A stretch of 64,000 nt of DNA, taken from assembly GCA_947503885.1 (NCBI GenBank), contig CANNFD010000001.1:1-64000 (forward strand), in the 5' to 3' direction. Positions 1 through 9,368 of the stretch are shown here, one piece after another. The translations under genes and the position numbers were made by a program. Each line of letters starts with the position of its first letter. Positions within the stretch are counted from its first letter, which is position 1. The notes beneath the pieces are model-generated. The model saw only the letters and a list, made by a program, of their open reading frames with translations. It had not been told where the DNA came from and made no database searches. Origin of the DNA: an uncultured Olleya sp. GTDB taxonomy: Bacteria; Bacteroidota; Bacteroidia; Flavobacteriales; Flavobacteriaceae.

Positions 1-77
1 CTTCGTCGTTAGTTAATACATTACCATTTACTGCTTGATTAACAAAGGTGTTGTTGATGTCAGCAATAGCGTCTGTA
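1..77. repeat. Direct repeat copy A within adhesin gene
   Basis: These 77 bases are identical to 874-950. The copy begins at the window edge, so the true repeat may be longer. The offset of 873 bases equals 291 codons, so it preserves frame and marks a tandem block of three cadherin-like units of about 97 residues each. Confidence 0.95.
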
Positions 78-3000
78 GTATTAGCAATCCCACCAACCGT
101 AATATACACAGTTGCAGTATCACAAGCTTGATTAGTATTATCGTCACAGATAGTGTATTCAAAAGAATCAGCACCAGAGAACCCAGGGTTTGGAGTGTAG
201 GTAAAGTCACCATTAGCATTAATAGTTACTGTACCATTAGTTGGGTTAGTGTTAGCGGTTACTGTTTGATTATCACCTTCAATATCATTATCGTTATCTA
301 ATACATTACCAGTTAAGTCCGTAGTTGGAGTTGTCGTATACGCATCGTCATTCGCGTTAGTTGTATTAGGTGTTCCGTTAGGTTGTACTGTTACAGTTAC
401 TGTTGCAGTATCACAAAGAGAAGGGTTACCGTTGTCACATATTGTGTATTCAAAAGTATCTTCTCCAATAAAACCAGCATCAGGCGTATAAGTAATTGTT
501 CCGTTAGTATTAACTGTTACCGAACCATTAGCAGGGTCCGTACTACTAGTAATAGTGATAGTGTCAGCATCAGGATCAAAGTCATTAGCTAATACTACGA
601 CATCGATAGGTGTACCTTCAGGTGTAGTCGCAGTATCCGCATTAGCGATTGGTGCTTCATTTTCAGGACCGCTTTCAGGTAATACTTCAATATAAACTGT
701 TGCAGTATCACAAGCTTGTGGATTACCATCGTCACAAATAGTATAAGTAAAAGTATCTTCACCAATATAATCAGTGTTAGGAGTGTAGGTATAGTTACCA
801 GCTGCATCAATTGTTACTGTTCCATTAGTTGGATTAGTATTAGCAGTTACAGTTTGGTTATCACCTTCAAAGTCTTCGTCGTTAGTTAATACATTACCAT
901 TTACTGCTTGATTAACAAAGGTGTTGTTGATGTCAGCAATAGCGTCTGTACAATTTGAAAGAATTTCAGCAGAAATTGTTGTTGTACAAGCATTAGCGTC
1001 AAGTATAGTAATTATATAAGTTCCTTGCTCTAAATTAGAGAAAGTACCACTTGTTTGGTAGTTTGAACCACCATCAATTGAATAAGAGTATGGACCGATA
1101 CCTCCAACACCTTCTACTGATATTAATCCAAGACCTCCACAAACAATATCTTTTTGTGTTACTAAATTAGAGGTTAGATTAGAATCAGGCTCAATAATAG
1201 TTGCAGAATTGGTTGTTGAACATCCGTTAGCATCTGTAATTGTAACAGTATAAGTTCCGGCAACAACATTTATTAAGTCTTCTGTAGTAGAATTATTTGC
1301 ATCATCCCATGCAAATGTATAATCACCTGTACCACCATTAACAGTTAAGTCTAATGAACCAGTATTATCTCCACGACATAAAATATTAGTAACTGCAATT
1401 CCAGAGCTTAATACATTAGGTTCGTTAATTGTGATTGTTGTACTTGTAGTACATTGTGTTATTGTATCTGTTACAGTAATTGTATAATCACCAGCTGGTA
1501 GGTTACTAACAGAAGTTGTTGTATCAGGAATAGAATCCCAAGCATAGGTATAAAAACCAGAACCACCGGTAACAGTAGCGTTTACACTACCATTACTTTC
1601 TCCATAACAAACAGTAGGGATAGATGTACCAGTAACTGATAAATTTAAGCATGTCCCTGGGTTTACTGTTACAGTAGTAGAGTCTGTACATCCATTTATA
1701 TCAGTTACAGTTACTGTGTAAGAACCTGCACTTAGACCAGTAATAGTTTCAGTTGTTTCACCTCCAGGTGACCAATAATATGTGTAAGGCTCTACACCAC
1801 CAGTTACTACAGCTGTTGCTGTACCATCACCAGTTGATGGACCTAATTCATCAGTAGTTGTTGCAGTAACATCTATAGCGTTACTAGGTTCTGTAATTGC
1901 AATAGTGTCTTCAACAGCTTGACATACTGTACCATCAATTGTTACGCTTACAGTATATACACCAGCAGTAATATTAGACAAAGTACTTGATGTAACACCA
2001 GATTGAGTATAGCCTGTTGACCATGTAAATGTAAAAGTTGCTCCTGGATTAGCATCAGAATTAGCTGTTACAGTCCCAGAACCCGTATTGTCCCCAGTAC
2101 ATAGTACATCTGTTATATTGGTGATAGTTAATTCTGCATCACAAGTATTTACACATTGTATTACTACACTTTGTGTTAATTTACATCCATTTGCATCCGT
2201 AATAGTTACACTATGTGTACCATCTGCTAAAGCTGTTGCTGTTGCAGTTGTTTGACTTGCTGCTGAAGCACTCCAAAGATAAGTATAACCTGCTGTCCCT
2301 CCAGATACAATAGCAGTTGCTTGACCATCAGCACATCCTTGGGCTGTAGTTGCATCCACTTTAGTAATATTTAAACTAAGTGGGCTTGATGGTTCTGAAA
2401 TTGTTCCGCTTATTGAAGCAGTACAGTCATTAGCATCAGTTATTGTTACATTATAAGCTCCTGCTATAACATTTGATAAATCTTCGGTTGTAGAATTATC
2501 TGCATCATTCCAAATAAACTCATAAGGACCTGTACCACCAGTAACAGTAATATCAATTCCTCCAGTAGCTTCGCTGTTACATAATACATTAGTAATTGTA
2601 TTAATTGAAACTTCTAGAACAGGTTGAGTTACAGTTAATACTTGTGTGTAATCCGTAGTTAATCCACAGGCATCAGTTGCAGTCCAAGTTCTAGTTATTT
2701 CATAACTTCCTGTACAAATATCTCCATTAGAAACTTCATTAAAAACTACTGAAGCTGTTCCGCAATTGTCTGTAGCAGATAATGTGTCTGCAGGAGGAAT
2801 AGCGTCAAAATCAACCGTGTCATCTGCAGGTAAAGTTCCTACAAAAGTTGGAGGAGTTGTATCCTGAACAGTTATAGTCTGTACGTGTGTAGTTGTATTA
2901 CTACAATCGTCAGTAAGTGACCAAGTCCTAGTTATAATAGATTCGTTAACACATGTTCCTTGAGCAGTTGTGTCTGTATAAGTAGCATCTAAAGTCGTAT

Positions 3001-6000
3001 CGCAGTTGTCTGAAAATGTTACAACATCTCCTGTAATTGTTAGGTCATCAGGATCTTGCTCGCAATTAATAGTTATATCTGCTGGAACTGTAAAAGTAGG
3101 CGCAGTATTATCAGAAACCGTTATAATTTGTGTTTGTGGTTGTGCAGAATTACCGCAGTCATCTGTTAATGACCAGGTACGTGTAATTGTTAATTCTCCT
3201 TCACAGTCTCCAGCAACAATGGTATCGGTATAGGTTGCTTGTACTGTTGTATCACAGTTGTCAACTTCGTTTATTACATCACCAGTAACTCCTGGAGAAG
3301 CATCGTAGTTACATGAAGCGTCTGAGTATATTATAGTATCAACTGGTGCTGTAAAAGTAGGTGGAGTAGTGTCTATAACATTTATTGTAAGATTTCTAGT
3401 GGTAGTGTTTCCACAATCATCTGTTGCAATCCATTGTCTTAATAAAGTGTAATTACTAAAACAATCTCCATTTGTTCTAGTTTCATTAAATGTTACTACA
3501 GCATTACCACAACTATCAGTAGCTGTTAAGGTTTCTGGCGGTAATAAATCAGAACATTCAACTGTTATTTCTTCTTCAATAATCGCAGAATTTGTATAAC
3601 TACCTATACAAGCAAACTCAATATTATGTTGTCTTCCACTTGCTGATACATTATTTTTTCTAGCAACAGCTCCAACTCTAAAACTAAAAGTAGATGCATT
3701 AGTATTTTGAGTTGTAATGTTAACTTGTGGATAGGAGTTAGTAACCCCTGGGTATTCTGTTGTACCTGCTGTAGCGACTAACCATGGAGATTCTGAGGTG
3801 ATTGTTAATTCTGTTGGGTCATTAACGGTGTATGTCGTATTAATACTTGTCCAATTTTGTTCTCCAAAACTAGTGTTCCCATCAATATCATTAAAATTGG
3901 TATAGAATTCTGGTAATGGAGAAGGTGTGTTTGTTCCTGAAGACACAAAATCCATTTTAAATTCTGTATATGCTCTATCTCCAATATTAGTTAAAGAAAA
4001 TGCAGTTCTTGGTCTAAATGAATTTACTCCAATTGCATTATCGTCTAGTACAGGGACTGTAGTGTTTACAGTAGCTACAATTGTAACAAGTGCATCAATA
4101 CCAGGAGCTATATTTGAAAAACGGAAAACTTCACCTTGTAAAAAGGTATTGTTATTTCCATCTCCAGACTCTTCAGTATAATTTGAAAAAGCTAATTCCG
4201 GTACATTTACACAACTTGCTTGATTGTTTGATATACCTGTTGGGTATCCATCTAATGTAGGAGGGATATTATCAACTATTACAAATGAAGCAGTTGTAGA
4301 ACTTGAGTTTCCAGATTGGTCTGTTGCAGTAAATGTAACTGTAGCAATTCCTGTATTTCCGCAACCATCTGAAAAACTAGTGTAATTATTTGACCATGTA
4401 ATTGTACCTCCAGAATTATCAACCGCTACTGCATTACCATTATTTGCTAACCAATCGTTAAATTGAGTTGTATTATTCGGGCCACATTGTACTTCAAAGT
4501 TTACTGCTTCAGTATCCATAGTTGGTCCTTGGGTATCTTGTACAGTTATAGTTTGAGTAAAGTTTTGTATAGTGTTACCACAAGCATCAGTAAAAGTCCA
4601 AGTATTAGTATAGGTCCCGTCTGTAGGATCAGATCCACTTTGTACAAATGGACCAGCTGTTTTAATAGGGGTTAATCCAGAACAAGAGGCTACAGGTGCT
4701 TGAGATTGAGCTGTATTTAATGCTGCACTATCACCGTATTGAACAGTTGTGTCTAATGCACCAACATTAGTAACCCAATTTGAGGGGTTAGGAGCATTTA
4801 AATTAACAATTGTTGGTAACTCATTACCAATACCACAGGCATCTTCATTATTTGAACTAAGACTATCAAAATCTTTTAGATTTTTTTCTCCTGTGTAATT
4901 AGCAACTAATTGAGACTCTAAACTAGTAAGACAACCGTTTTCTAAAAAATAACAAACATCATTTACAGTAGTGTTGTAAGTTAAGTTTAAGATGTCTCCA
5001 GCTTCTATCATCCAAGTAGAATTAACATCTGCTAAAAAAGTTAATGTATTGTTATTATATGTATAAGTAACCCCAGCTGGTAATCCTGTGATTGGTTCTA
5101 CTAATTCAGATCCTGCAGGAATTATAGAGGTTAATACTATATTGTCCGCATCATCATTACCAATATTAGTAATGGTTGCGTTGTAAGTTATATTTTGAGG
5201 TGCACTATTAGGGGTAACACTAGTAGGGGAAGCACTAAATAAAATTTCTAAATTTGGTTTATAGACTTCAACCGAGAAACCTAAAACATATAACCCATAT
5301 GTTTCTTGATTGGAGGTCAACCTAAGTGTTGCAGAAGTTTGGTTGTTGCTTAATAGCGAGTTTCCTTGGTTTTTTAAAGGAAAAACCGCAGCATCAAATC
5401 CAAGTGTATTAGTACTAGCAGGGTTTCGATTTATAAAATCACTAGGTCCTACAGTAATTCTACTATTAAAAAAATTATCTGCACTTCTTAATGGGGCGTC
5501 AATATCAACAAAGACATTTGATGTATTACGTATTTGTAAACGGTCTCCCGCTAAACCTCTATCGCCTTCTAAAGCACCAATAACAATATCAGATCTAACA
5601 TTACCATTAGGTACAGTTTGAAAACCTGATATATTTATGTCGTAATTATTATCTACACTAGTTACATTAGCATAACCATCAAATAATGTAATATTTTTAA
5701 ATTTTAAACTTTCACTTTTATAGACTAATATAACTTGCCATCCACCAGAAGTTCCAGTATTATTACCATTGTGTGATACTAAATATCCTGTTTTTGCTTC
5801 AATATTAGCGACTTGGTATTTTCCAAATGGATTAGCTAAGTTTTTAACAGCATTTGTAATGTCTTTTACACAAACATATGGATCGTTATTAACATGTGGA
5901 TTTGCATCACGACCTCTATAAATTACTTCGTCTGCGGTTATTGTTGTATAAGTTGTTTGTCCAGGAAGCATTAACTTAACATTGTTAAAATTCCAATTAG

Positions 6001-6391
6001 GTTCATTTTCTGCCTCAACAGCATTATTACCATTACCAACCAGACCTTTGTCTGCTGCTGCCCAATACAATAATACTTTATCAATTTCTAAACAAGAATC
6101 ATCAGGTCTTGGATTTACTAGATTAGCGCTACTAGAATTAAAAGTTGAGTTATCATTATCAATATCGACATACACATTATTAGTAAAATCATGATTATCT
6201 TTTTCTTCATCATAATTACCCGTCGCGGTTCTAGACAAAACATTGTTAGCTACCATTGTTACCTCTCCGGGTATGGTAGCATTATATCTTGCTTCAAACG
6301 ATTTTTTTAATTGGGCTTGAGCGCTAAAACCAATTAAAAGGAATACTAAAATTAGTAACCTAGATAATGTATTTGTTTTTAATATTTTCAA
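1..6391 (-). CDS. Giant secreted adhesin-like protein with SprB and cadherin-like repeats (3' end outside window)
   Basis: The frame is open from a TTG at 6389-6391 to the window edge, giving at least 2130 residues. An in-frame TAA lies five codons upstream (plus 6404-6406) and no ATG precedes the signal peptide, so TTG is the likely start (MKILKTNTLSRLL, hydrophobic core, cleavage after AQA near residue 26). Domains seen in order: an N-terminal head without a name (about 27-380); a DUF11-like domain (about 380-490); several HYR/Ig-like units with repeated TWSLTDDCGN and DTTPPTF motifs (about 530-1250); SprB-type repeats with GGTGPYxFxW and AGxYxVTITDANGC motifs (about 1250-1810); and cadherin/Big_9-like units with NVLTNDxD, NGTVTI and TYTPN motifs (1812 onward). 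Proteins of this design in Bacteroidota are type IX-secreted surface adhesins, some used in gliding; the C-terminal sorting domain would lie outside the window. The exact role cannot be told from here. Confidence 0.9.
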   Translation of the reverse strand, partial: MKILKTNTLSRLLILVFLLIGFSAQAQLKKSFEARYNATIPGEVTMVANNVLSRTATGNYDEEKDNHDFTNNVYVDIDNDNSTFNSSSANLVNPRPDDSCLEIDKVLLYWAAADKGLVGNGNNAVEAENEPNWNFNNVKLMLPGQTTYTTITADEVIYRGRDANPHVNNDPYVCVKDITNAVKNLANPFGKYQVANIEAKTGYLVSHNGNNTGTSGGWQVILVYKSESLKFKNITLFDGYANVTSVDNNYDINISGFQTVPNGNVRSDIVIGALEGDRGLAGDRLQIRNTSNVFVDIDAPLRSADNFFNSRITVGPSDFINRNPASTNTLGFDAAVFPLKNQGNSLLSNNQTSATLRLTSNQETYGLYVLGFSVEVYKPNLEILFSASPTSVTPNSAPQNITYNATITNIGNDDADNIVLTSIIPAGSELVEPITGLPAGVTYTYNNNTLTFLADVNSTWMIEAGDILNLTYNTTVNDVCYFLENGCLTSLESQLVANYTGEKNLKDFDSLSSNNEDACGIGNELPTIVNLNAPNPSNWVTNVGALDTTVQYGDSAALNTAQSQAPVASCSGLTPIKTAGPFVQSGSDPTDGTYTNTWTFTDACGNTIQNFTQTITVQDTQGPTMDTEAVNFEVQCGPNNTTQFNDWLANNGNAVAVDNSGGTITWSNNYTSFSDGCGNTGIATVTFTATDQSGNSSSTTASFVIVDNIPPTLDGYPTGISNNQASCVNVPELAFSNYTEESGDGNNNTFLQGEVFRFSNIAPGIDALVTIVATVNTTVPVLDDNAIGVNSFRPRTAFSLTNIGDRAYTEFKMDFVSSGTNTPSPLPEFYTNFNDIDGNTSFGEQNWTSINTTYTVNDPTELTITSESPWLVATAGTTEYPGVTNSYPQVNITTQNTNASTFSFRVGAVARKNNVSASGRQHNIEFACIGSYTNSAIIEEEITVECSDLLPPETLTATDSCGNAVVTFNETRTNGDCFSNYTLLRQWIATDDCGNTTTRNLTINVIDTTPPTFTAPVDTIIYSDASCNYDASPGVTGDVINEVDNCDTTVQATYTDTIVAGDCEGELTITRTWSLTDDCGNSAQPQTQIITVSDNTAPTFTVPADITINCEQDPDDLTITGDVVTFSDNCDTTLDATYTDTTAQGTCVNESIITRTWSLTDDCSNTTTHVQTITVQDTTPPTFVGTLPADDTVDFDAIPPADTLSATDNCGTASVVFNEVSNGDICTGSYEITRTWTATDACGLTTDYTQVLTVTQPVLEVSINTITNVLCNSEATGGIDITVTGGTGPYEFIWNDADNSTTEDLSNVIAGAYNVTITDANDCTASISGTISEPSSPLSLNITKVDATTAQGCADGQATAIVSGGTAGYTYLWSASAASQTTATATALADGTHSVTITDANGCKLTQSVVIQCVNTCDAELTITNITDVLCTGDNTGSGTVTANSDANPGATFTFTWSTGYTQSGVTSSTLSNITAGVYTVSVTIDGTVCQAVEDTIAITEPSNAIDVTATTTDELGPSTGDGTATAVVTGGVEPYTYYWSPGGETTETITGLSAGSYTVTVTDINGCTDSTTVTVNPGTCLNLSVTGTSIPTVCYGESNGSVNATVTGGSGFYTYAWDSIPDTTTSVSNLPAGDYTITVTDTITQCTTSTTITINEPNVLSSGIAVTNILCRGDNTGSLDLTVNGGTGDYTFAWDDANNSTTEDLINVVAGTYTVTITDANGCSTTNSATIIEPDSNLTSNLVTQKDIVCGGLGLISVEGVGGIGPYSYSIDGGSNYQTSGTFSNLEQGTYIITILDANACTTTISAEILSNCTDAIADINNTFVNQAVNGNVLTNDEDFEGDNQTVTANTNPTNGTVTIDAAGNYTYTPNTDYIGEDTFTYTICDDGNPQACDTATVYIEVLPESGPENEAPIANADTATTPEGTPIDVVVLANDFDPDADTITITSSTDPANGSVTVNTNGTITYTPDAGFIGEDTFEYTICDNGNPSLCDTATVTVTVQPNGTPNTTNANDDAYTTTPTTDLTGNVLDNDNDIEGDNQTVTANTNPTNGTVTINANGDFTYTPNPGFSGADSFEYTICDDNTNQACDTATVYITVGGIANTTDAIADINNTFVNQAVNGNVLTNDE
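874..950. repeat. Direct repeat copy B within adhesin gene
   Basis: Exact 77-base match to 1-77, ending where the cadherin-like block meets the last SprB-type repeat (identity stops at 950/951). A diverged relation also holds between about 196-290 and 780-870, as expected from an older duplication followed by a recent conversion or expansion. Confidence 0.95.
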
Positions 6392-6778
6392 AACTTGTAT
6401 AGTTTAATTTTTTTACTTTTACTAATCAATAACTTAAACACAAAAATCCCATGCACCTTAAAAGGTGAGGAATAATAATTAAATAATGAAGGAGAATTAA
6501 ATATTCTCATAACATATATTCTTTACTGCGTTAATAAATATATTTTCAACTAATTATCTTAGTTAAAATATGCTACAGTTTAAGGGAATTTATCACATTG
6601 TGACAACAGTAGGTGTTTTATAATTTTATTAGATTGTAGGGATTAATATAATTAATAGCATAACAAAAGAAACTTGATTTAAGTTTTAAATCAAATATTT
6701 ATGTTATAGCACATATAAAATCGATAAGTGGTAATTTACTTATTAAAAAACGTTAAAAAATGTATTTAATCGAGGCTT
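6392..6778. other. Divergent intergenic region between adhesin and sixA-like gene
   Basis: 387 bases, very AT-rich, with no gene that I can support. It holds three inverted repeats: CACCTT-AA-AAGGTG at 6454-6467; TCACA-T-TGTGA at 6593-6603; and TTGATTT with AAATCAA around 6674-6694, flanked by imperfect outer arms (tagcataaca and tgttatagca). The plus-strand octamer CAAAAATC at 6441-6448 reads GATTTTTG on the minus strand, one base from the TAnnTTTG -7 consensus, and could drive the adhesin gene. No match to a known riboswitch was recognised. Confidence 0.5.
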
Positions 6779-7267
6779 ATGAATAAAATAATACAATTTG
6801 TTAGACATGCTAAATCTTCTTGGAAATTTGATGTTAAAGATCACGATAGGCCATTAAAAAAAAGAGGTTTAAAAGATGTAGATTTAGTAGCTAATCATTT
6901 AAAAACTAATTTTTTAAAACCAGATATTATTATGTGTAGCACTTCAAACAGAACAAAAACAACAGCTATGCAATTCGTCGATATTTTAGATTTAAAACAC
7001 ATTGATTTTCAGTTAAAAAAGAAGCTTTATGATTTCTCCGGAAGTACGGTTTTAGACACAATTAAAAACTGTGACGATTCTGTTGATGTTTTAATGATTT
7101 TTGGTCATAATTATGCACTGACTAATTTATGTAATTCTTTAGGAAACATAGCTATTGACAATGTTACAACCTCCGGTTTTGTACAGATAGAATTTGAACA
7201 AAATTCTTGGAGAACTATTAAAAACGGTAAAACAACAAAAATTGTCTTTCCAAAACATTTAAAATAG
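6779..7267 (+). CDS. SixA-like histidine phosphatase family protein
   Basis: 162 residues, a single histidine-phosphatase domain. The RHAKSSW motif (Arg9, catalytic His10), Arg58 in SNRTKTTA and the second catalytic His110 in FGHN are all present, as in the short SixA branch of the family, which removes phosphate from phosphohistidine. The substrate is unknown here. It lies 40 bases before ppk1, whose enzyme works through a phosphohistidine intermediate; a functional link to PPK is only an inference from position. No signal peptide, so cytoplasmic. ATG at 6779 directly precedes the conserved first strand, so the start is secure. Confidence 0.88.
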   Translation: MNKIIQFVRHAKSSWKFDVKDHDRPLKKRGLKDVDLVANHLKTNFLKPDIIMCSTSNRTKTTAMQFVDILDLKHIDFQLKKKLYDFSGSTVLDTIKNCDDSVDVLMIFGHNYALTNLCNSLGNIAIDNVTTSGFVQIEFEQNSWRTIKNGKTTKIVFPKHLK

Positions 7268-7281
7268 ACAATCTAATTAGA

Positions 7282-7289
7282 TATATTTG
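7282..7289 (+). promoter_or_regulatory. -7 promoter element for ppk1
   Basis: TATATTTG, an exact match to the Bacteroidota -7 consensus TAnnTTTG, 18 bases before the ppk1 ATG. It predicts a transcript start near 7296 and a leader of about 12 bases. No good -33 TTG is visible, so read-through from the upstream gene may also contribute. Confidence 0.5.
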
Positions 7290-7307
7290 TAATTAAATCT
7301 CGAAATA

Positions 7308-9368
7308 ATGACTAACCATATTATTGATAATAAATATATAAATAGAGAGTTAAGTTGGCTACAATTTAACCATCGTGTATTGCAAGAAGCTGCAGACGAG
7401 ACCGTTCCGCTTATTGAAAGATTACGTTTTTTGGGAATATTTTCTAATAATTTAGACGAATTTTTTAAGGTACGATATGCTACAGTTAAGCGTATTGATT
7501 ATGCAGGAAAAGCTGGTAAAAGTCAATTAGGAGGTATTAAAGCTTCGGATTTACTTGAAATTATTACTGGGATAGTTATTAAACATCAAACCGAAAGTTT
7601 AAAGATTTTAAGTGATATTCAAAAAAAGTTAGAAGCAGAAAATATTTTTATTTTAAGAGAGTCAAAAATCAAAAAATCTCAAAAACAATATCTCAAAAAA
7701 TATTTTATTGAAAAGGTAAGTCCAGCGCTTGTAACTATAGTTTTAAACGCCGACATCAAACTACCAAACCTTAAGGATAGTGCAGCGTATTTAGCAGTTA
7801 ATATGCATATGGAAGACGGTACAAACCAATATGCATTAATTGAAATATCAAAAAGCATGGACCGTTTTGTAGTGTTGCCTAAAGTGGGCGATACAGACAA
7901 TATTATTATGTTAGATGATTTACTCCGGTTATTTTTAGATGATATTTTTAACATATTTGATTACAAAAAAATAACTGCCCATATGATTAAAATCACTAGA
8001 GATGCAGAACTAGATCTAGATAGTGATTTGACTAAAAGTTTTATGGAAAAAATCAGTGATAGTGTTAAAGAAAGACAAGAGGGAGAACCTGTTAGGTTTG
8101 TTTACGATAAGACTATTGATAAAAGCACCCTTGAGTTTTTAATGGACAAAATGGGAATTGATAATACGGATAGTATTATACCCGGAGGACGCTACCATAA
8201 CCGTAGGGATTATATGGCTTTTCCTAGTTTAGGACGTACCAATTTGCTATACGATAAAATAGTACCATTAGAAATTAAAGGACTTAGTTTGCAAGGTAGT
8301 ATTTTTGAAACTATTGCAAAAAAAGACTACTTACAATATGCACCATACCACACGTTTTCTTACGTTGTTAAGTTTTTAAGAGAAGCAGCTTTAGACCCAA
8401 AAGTAAAAACAATAAAAATTACTATTTACAGACTAGCTCAGATATCGCATGTGGCAAGCTCACTAATTAATGCAGCTAAAAACGGTAAAAAAGTAACAGT
8501 TTCTATGGAGATTCAAGCGCGTTTTGATGAAGAAGCTAATATCGCTTACGCGGAACAAATGCAGCGTGAAGGTGTACATCTTATTTTTGGTGTGCAAGGA
8601 CTTAAAGTTCATAGTAAAATGTGCGTAATTGAGAGAGAAGAAGGTAAAAAAATGAAACGATACGGTTTTATTAGTACCGGAAACTTTAACGAGTCTACTG
8701 CAAAAATATATACCGATTATACTTTGTTTACAGCTAATCAGAAGATTTTAAAAGATGTAAATAAGGTGTTTAACTTTTTTGAAGTTAATTATAAAATATA
8801 CAGGTTTAAACATATAATAACTTCTCCTCATTATACTAAAAACAAGTTTTTTAATCTAATTGATCAAGAAATTAAAAATAAAAAAGAAGGAAAGCCAGCT
8901 TACATAAAACTTAAAATGAATAGTATATCAAATTATCAAATGATTGATAAATTGTATGAAGCTAGTCAAGCAGGAGTTAAAATTGATATGATTGTTAGAG
9001 GGATTTGTTGTTTGCTTCCCGGAGTAAAAGGTATTAGCGAAAATATTGAAGTAATTAGTATAGTCGATAAGTTTTTAGAGCATCCTAGATTGTATATCTT
9101 TTGTAACGATAATAACCCTAAAGTATATATTTCTTCAGCAGATTTTATGACTAGAAACATAGAAAATAGAGTAGAGGTAAGTTGTCCAATTTACGATAAG
9201 GATATAAAAGAAGAATTAATAGATACGTTTCATATTTGCTGGAACGATAATGTAAAAGCTAGGATATTAAATAAAGCACAAAACAATACCTATAAAAGAA
9301 ATGATAAGCCTAAATGCAGATCACAATTTGAAGCTTATGATTATTTAAAAAACAAATTAGATGCTTAA
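7308..9368 (+). CDS. ppk1: Polyphosphate kinase 1
   Basis: 686 residues, the normal length for PPK1, which reversibly makes inorganic polyphosphate from ATP. The N-terminal domain begins NRELSWLQFNHRVLQEA, a family signature. The autophosphorylated histidine of the first PLD-like domain is His435 in LKVHSKM, and the second essential histidine is His592 in FLEHPRLYIF; by chance these carry the same numbers as in E. coli PPK. STGNFNE and SADFMTRNIENRVEV are further conserved PLD-type motifs. The gene overlaps ppx by 8 bases (9361-9368), so synthesis and breakdown enzymes are translationally coupled. Confidence 0.97.
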   Translation: MTNHIIDNKYINRELSWLQFNHRVLQEAADETVPLIERLRFLGIFSNNLDEFFKVRYATVKRIDYAGKAGKSQLGGIKASDLLEIITGIVIKHQTESLKILSDIQKKLEAENIFILRESKIKKSQKQYLKKYFIEKVSPALVTIVLNADIKLPNLKDSAAYLAVNMHMEDGTNQYALIEISKSMDRFVVLPKVGDTDNIIMLDDLLRLFLDDIFNIFDYKKITAHMIKITRDAELDLDSDLTKSFMEKISDSVKERQEGEPVRFVYDKTIDKSTLEFLMDKMGIDNTDSIIPGGRYHNRRDYMAFPSLGRTNLLYDKIVPLEIKGLSLQGSIFETIAKKDYLQYAPYHTFSYVVKFLREAALDPKVKTIKITIYRLAQISHVASSLINAAKNGKKVTVSMEIQARFDEEANIAYAEQMQREGVHLIFGVQGLKVHSKMCVIEREEGKKMKRYGFISTGNFNESTAKIYTDYTLFTANQKILKDVNKVFNFFEVNYKIYRFKHIITSPHYTKNKFFNLIDQEIKNKKEGKPAYIKLKMNSISNYQMIDKLYEASQAGVKIDMIVRGICCLLPGVKGISENIEVISIVDKFLEHPRLYIFCNDNNPKVYISSADFMTRNIENRVEVSCPIYDKDIKEELIDTFHICWNDNVKARILNKAQNNTYKRNDKPKCRSQFEAYDYLKNKLDA

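Noticed and set aside
1-960. Regular repeats at the left edge considered as a CRISPR array or non-coding satellite
   Set aside because: The repeats keep one open frame, have 291-codon spacing and encode cadherin-like domains.
6670-6700. TTGATTT/AAATCAA hairpin considered as a terminator
   Set aside because: The neighbours are divergent, so no transcript should end here, and the stem is all A-T except for one pair per arm.
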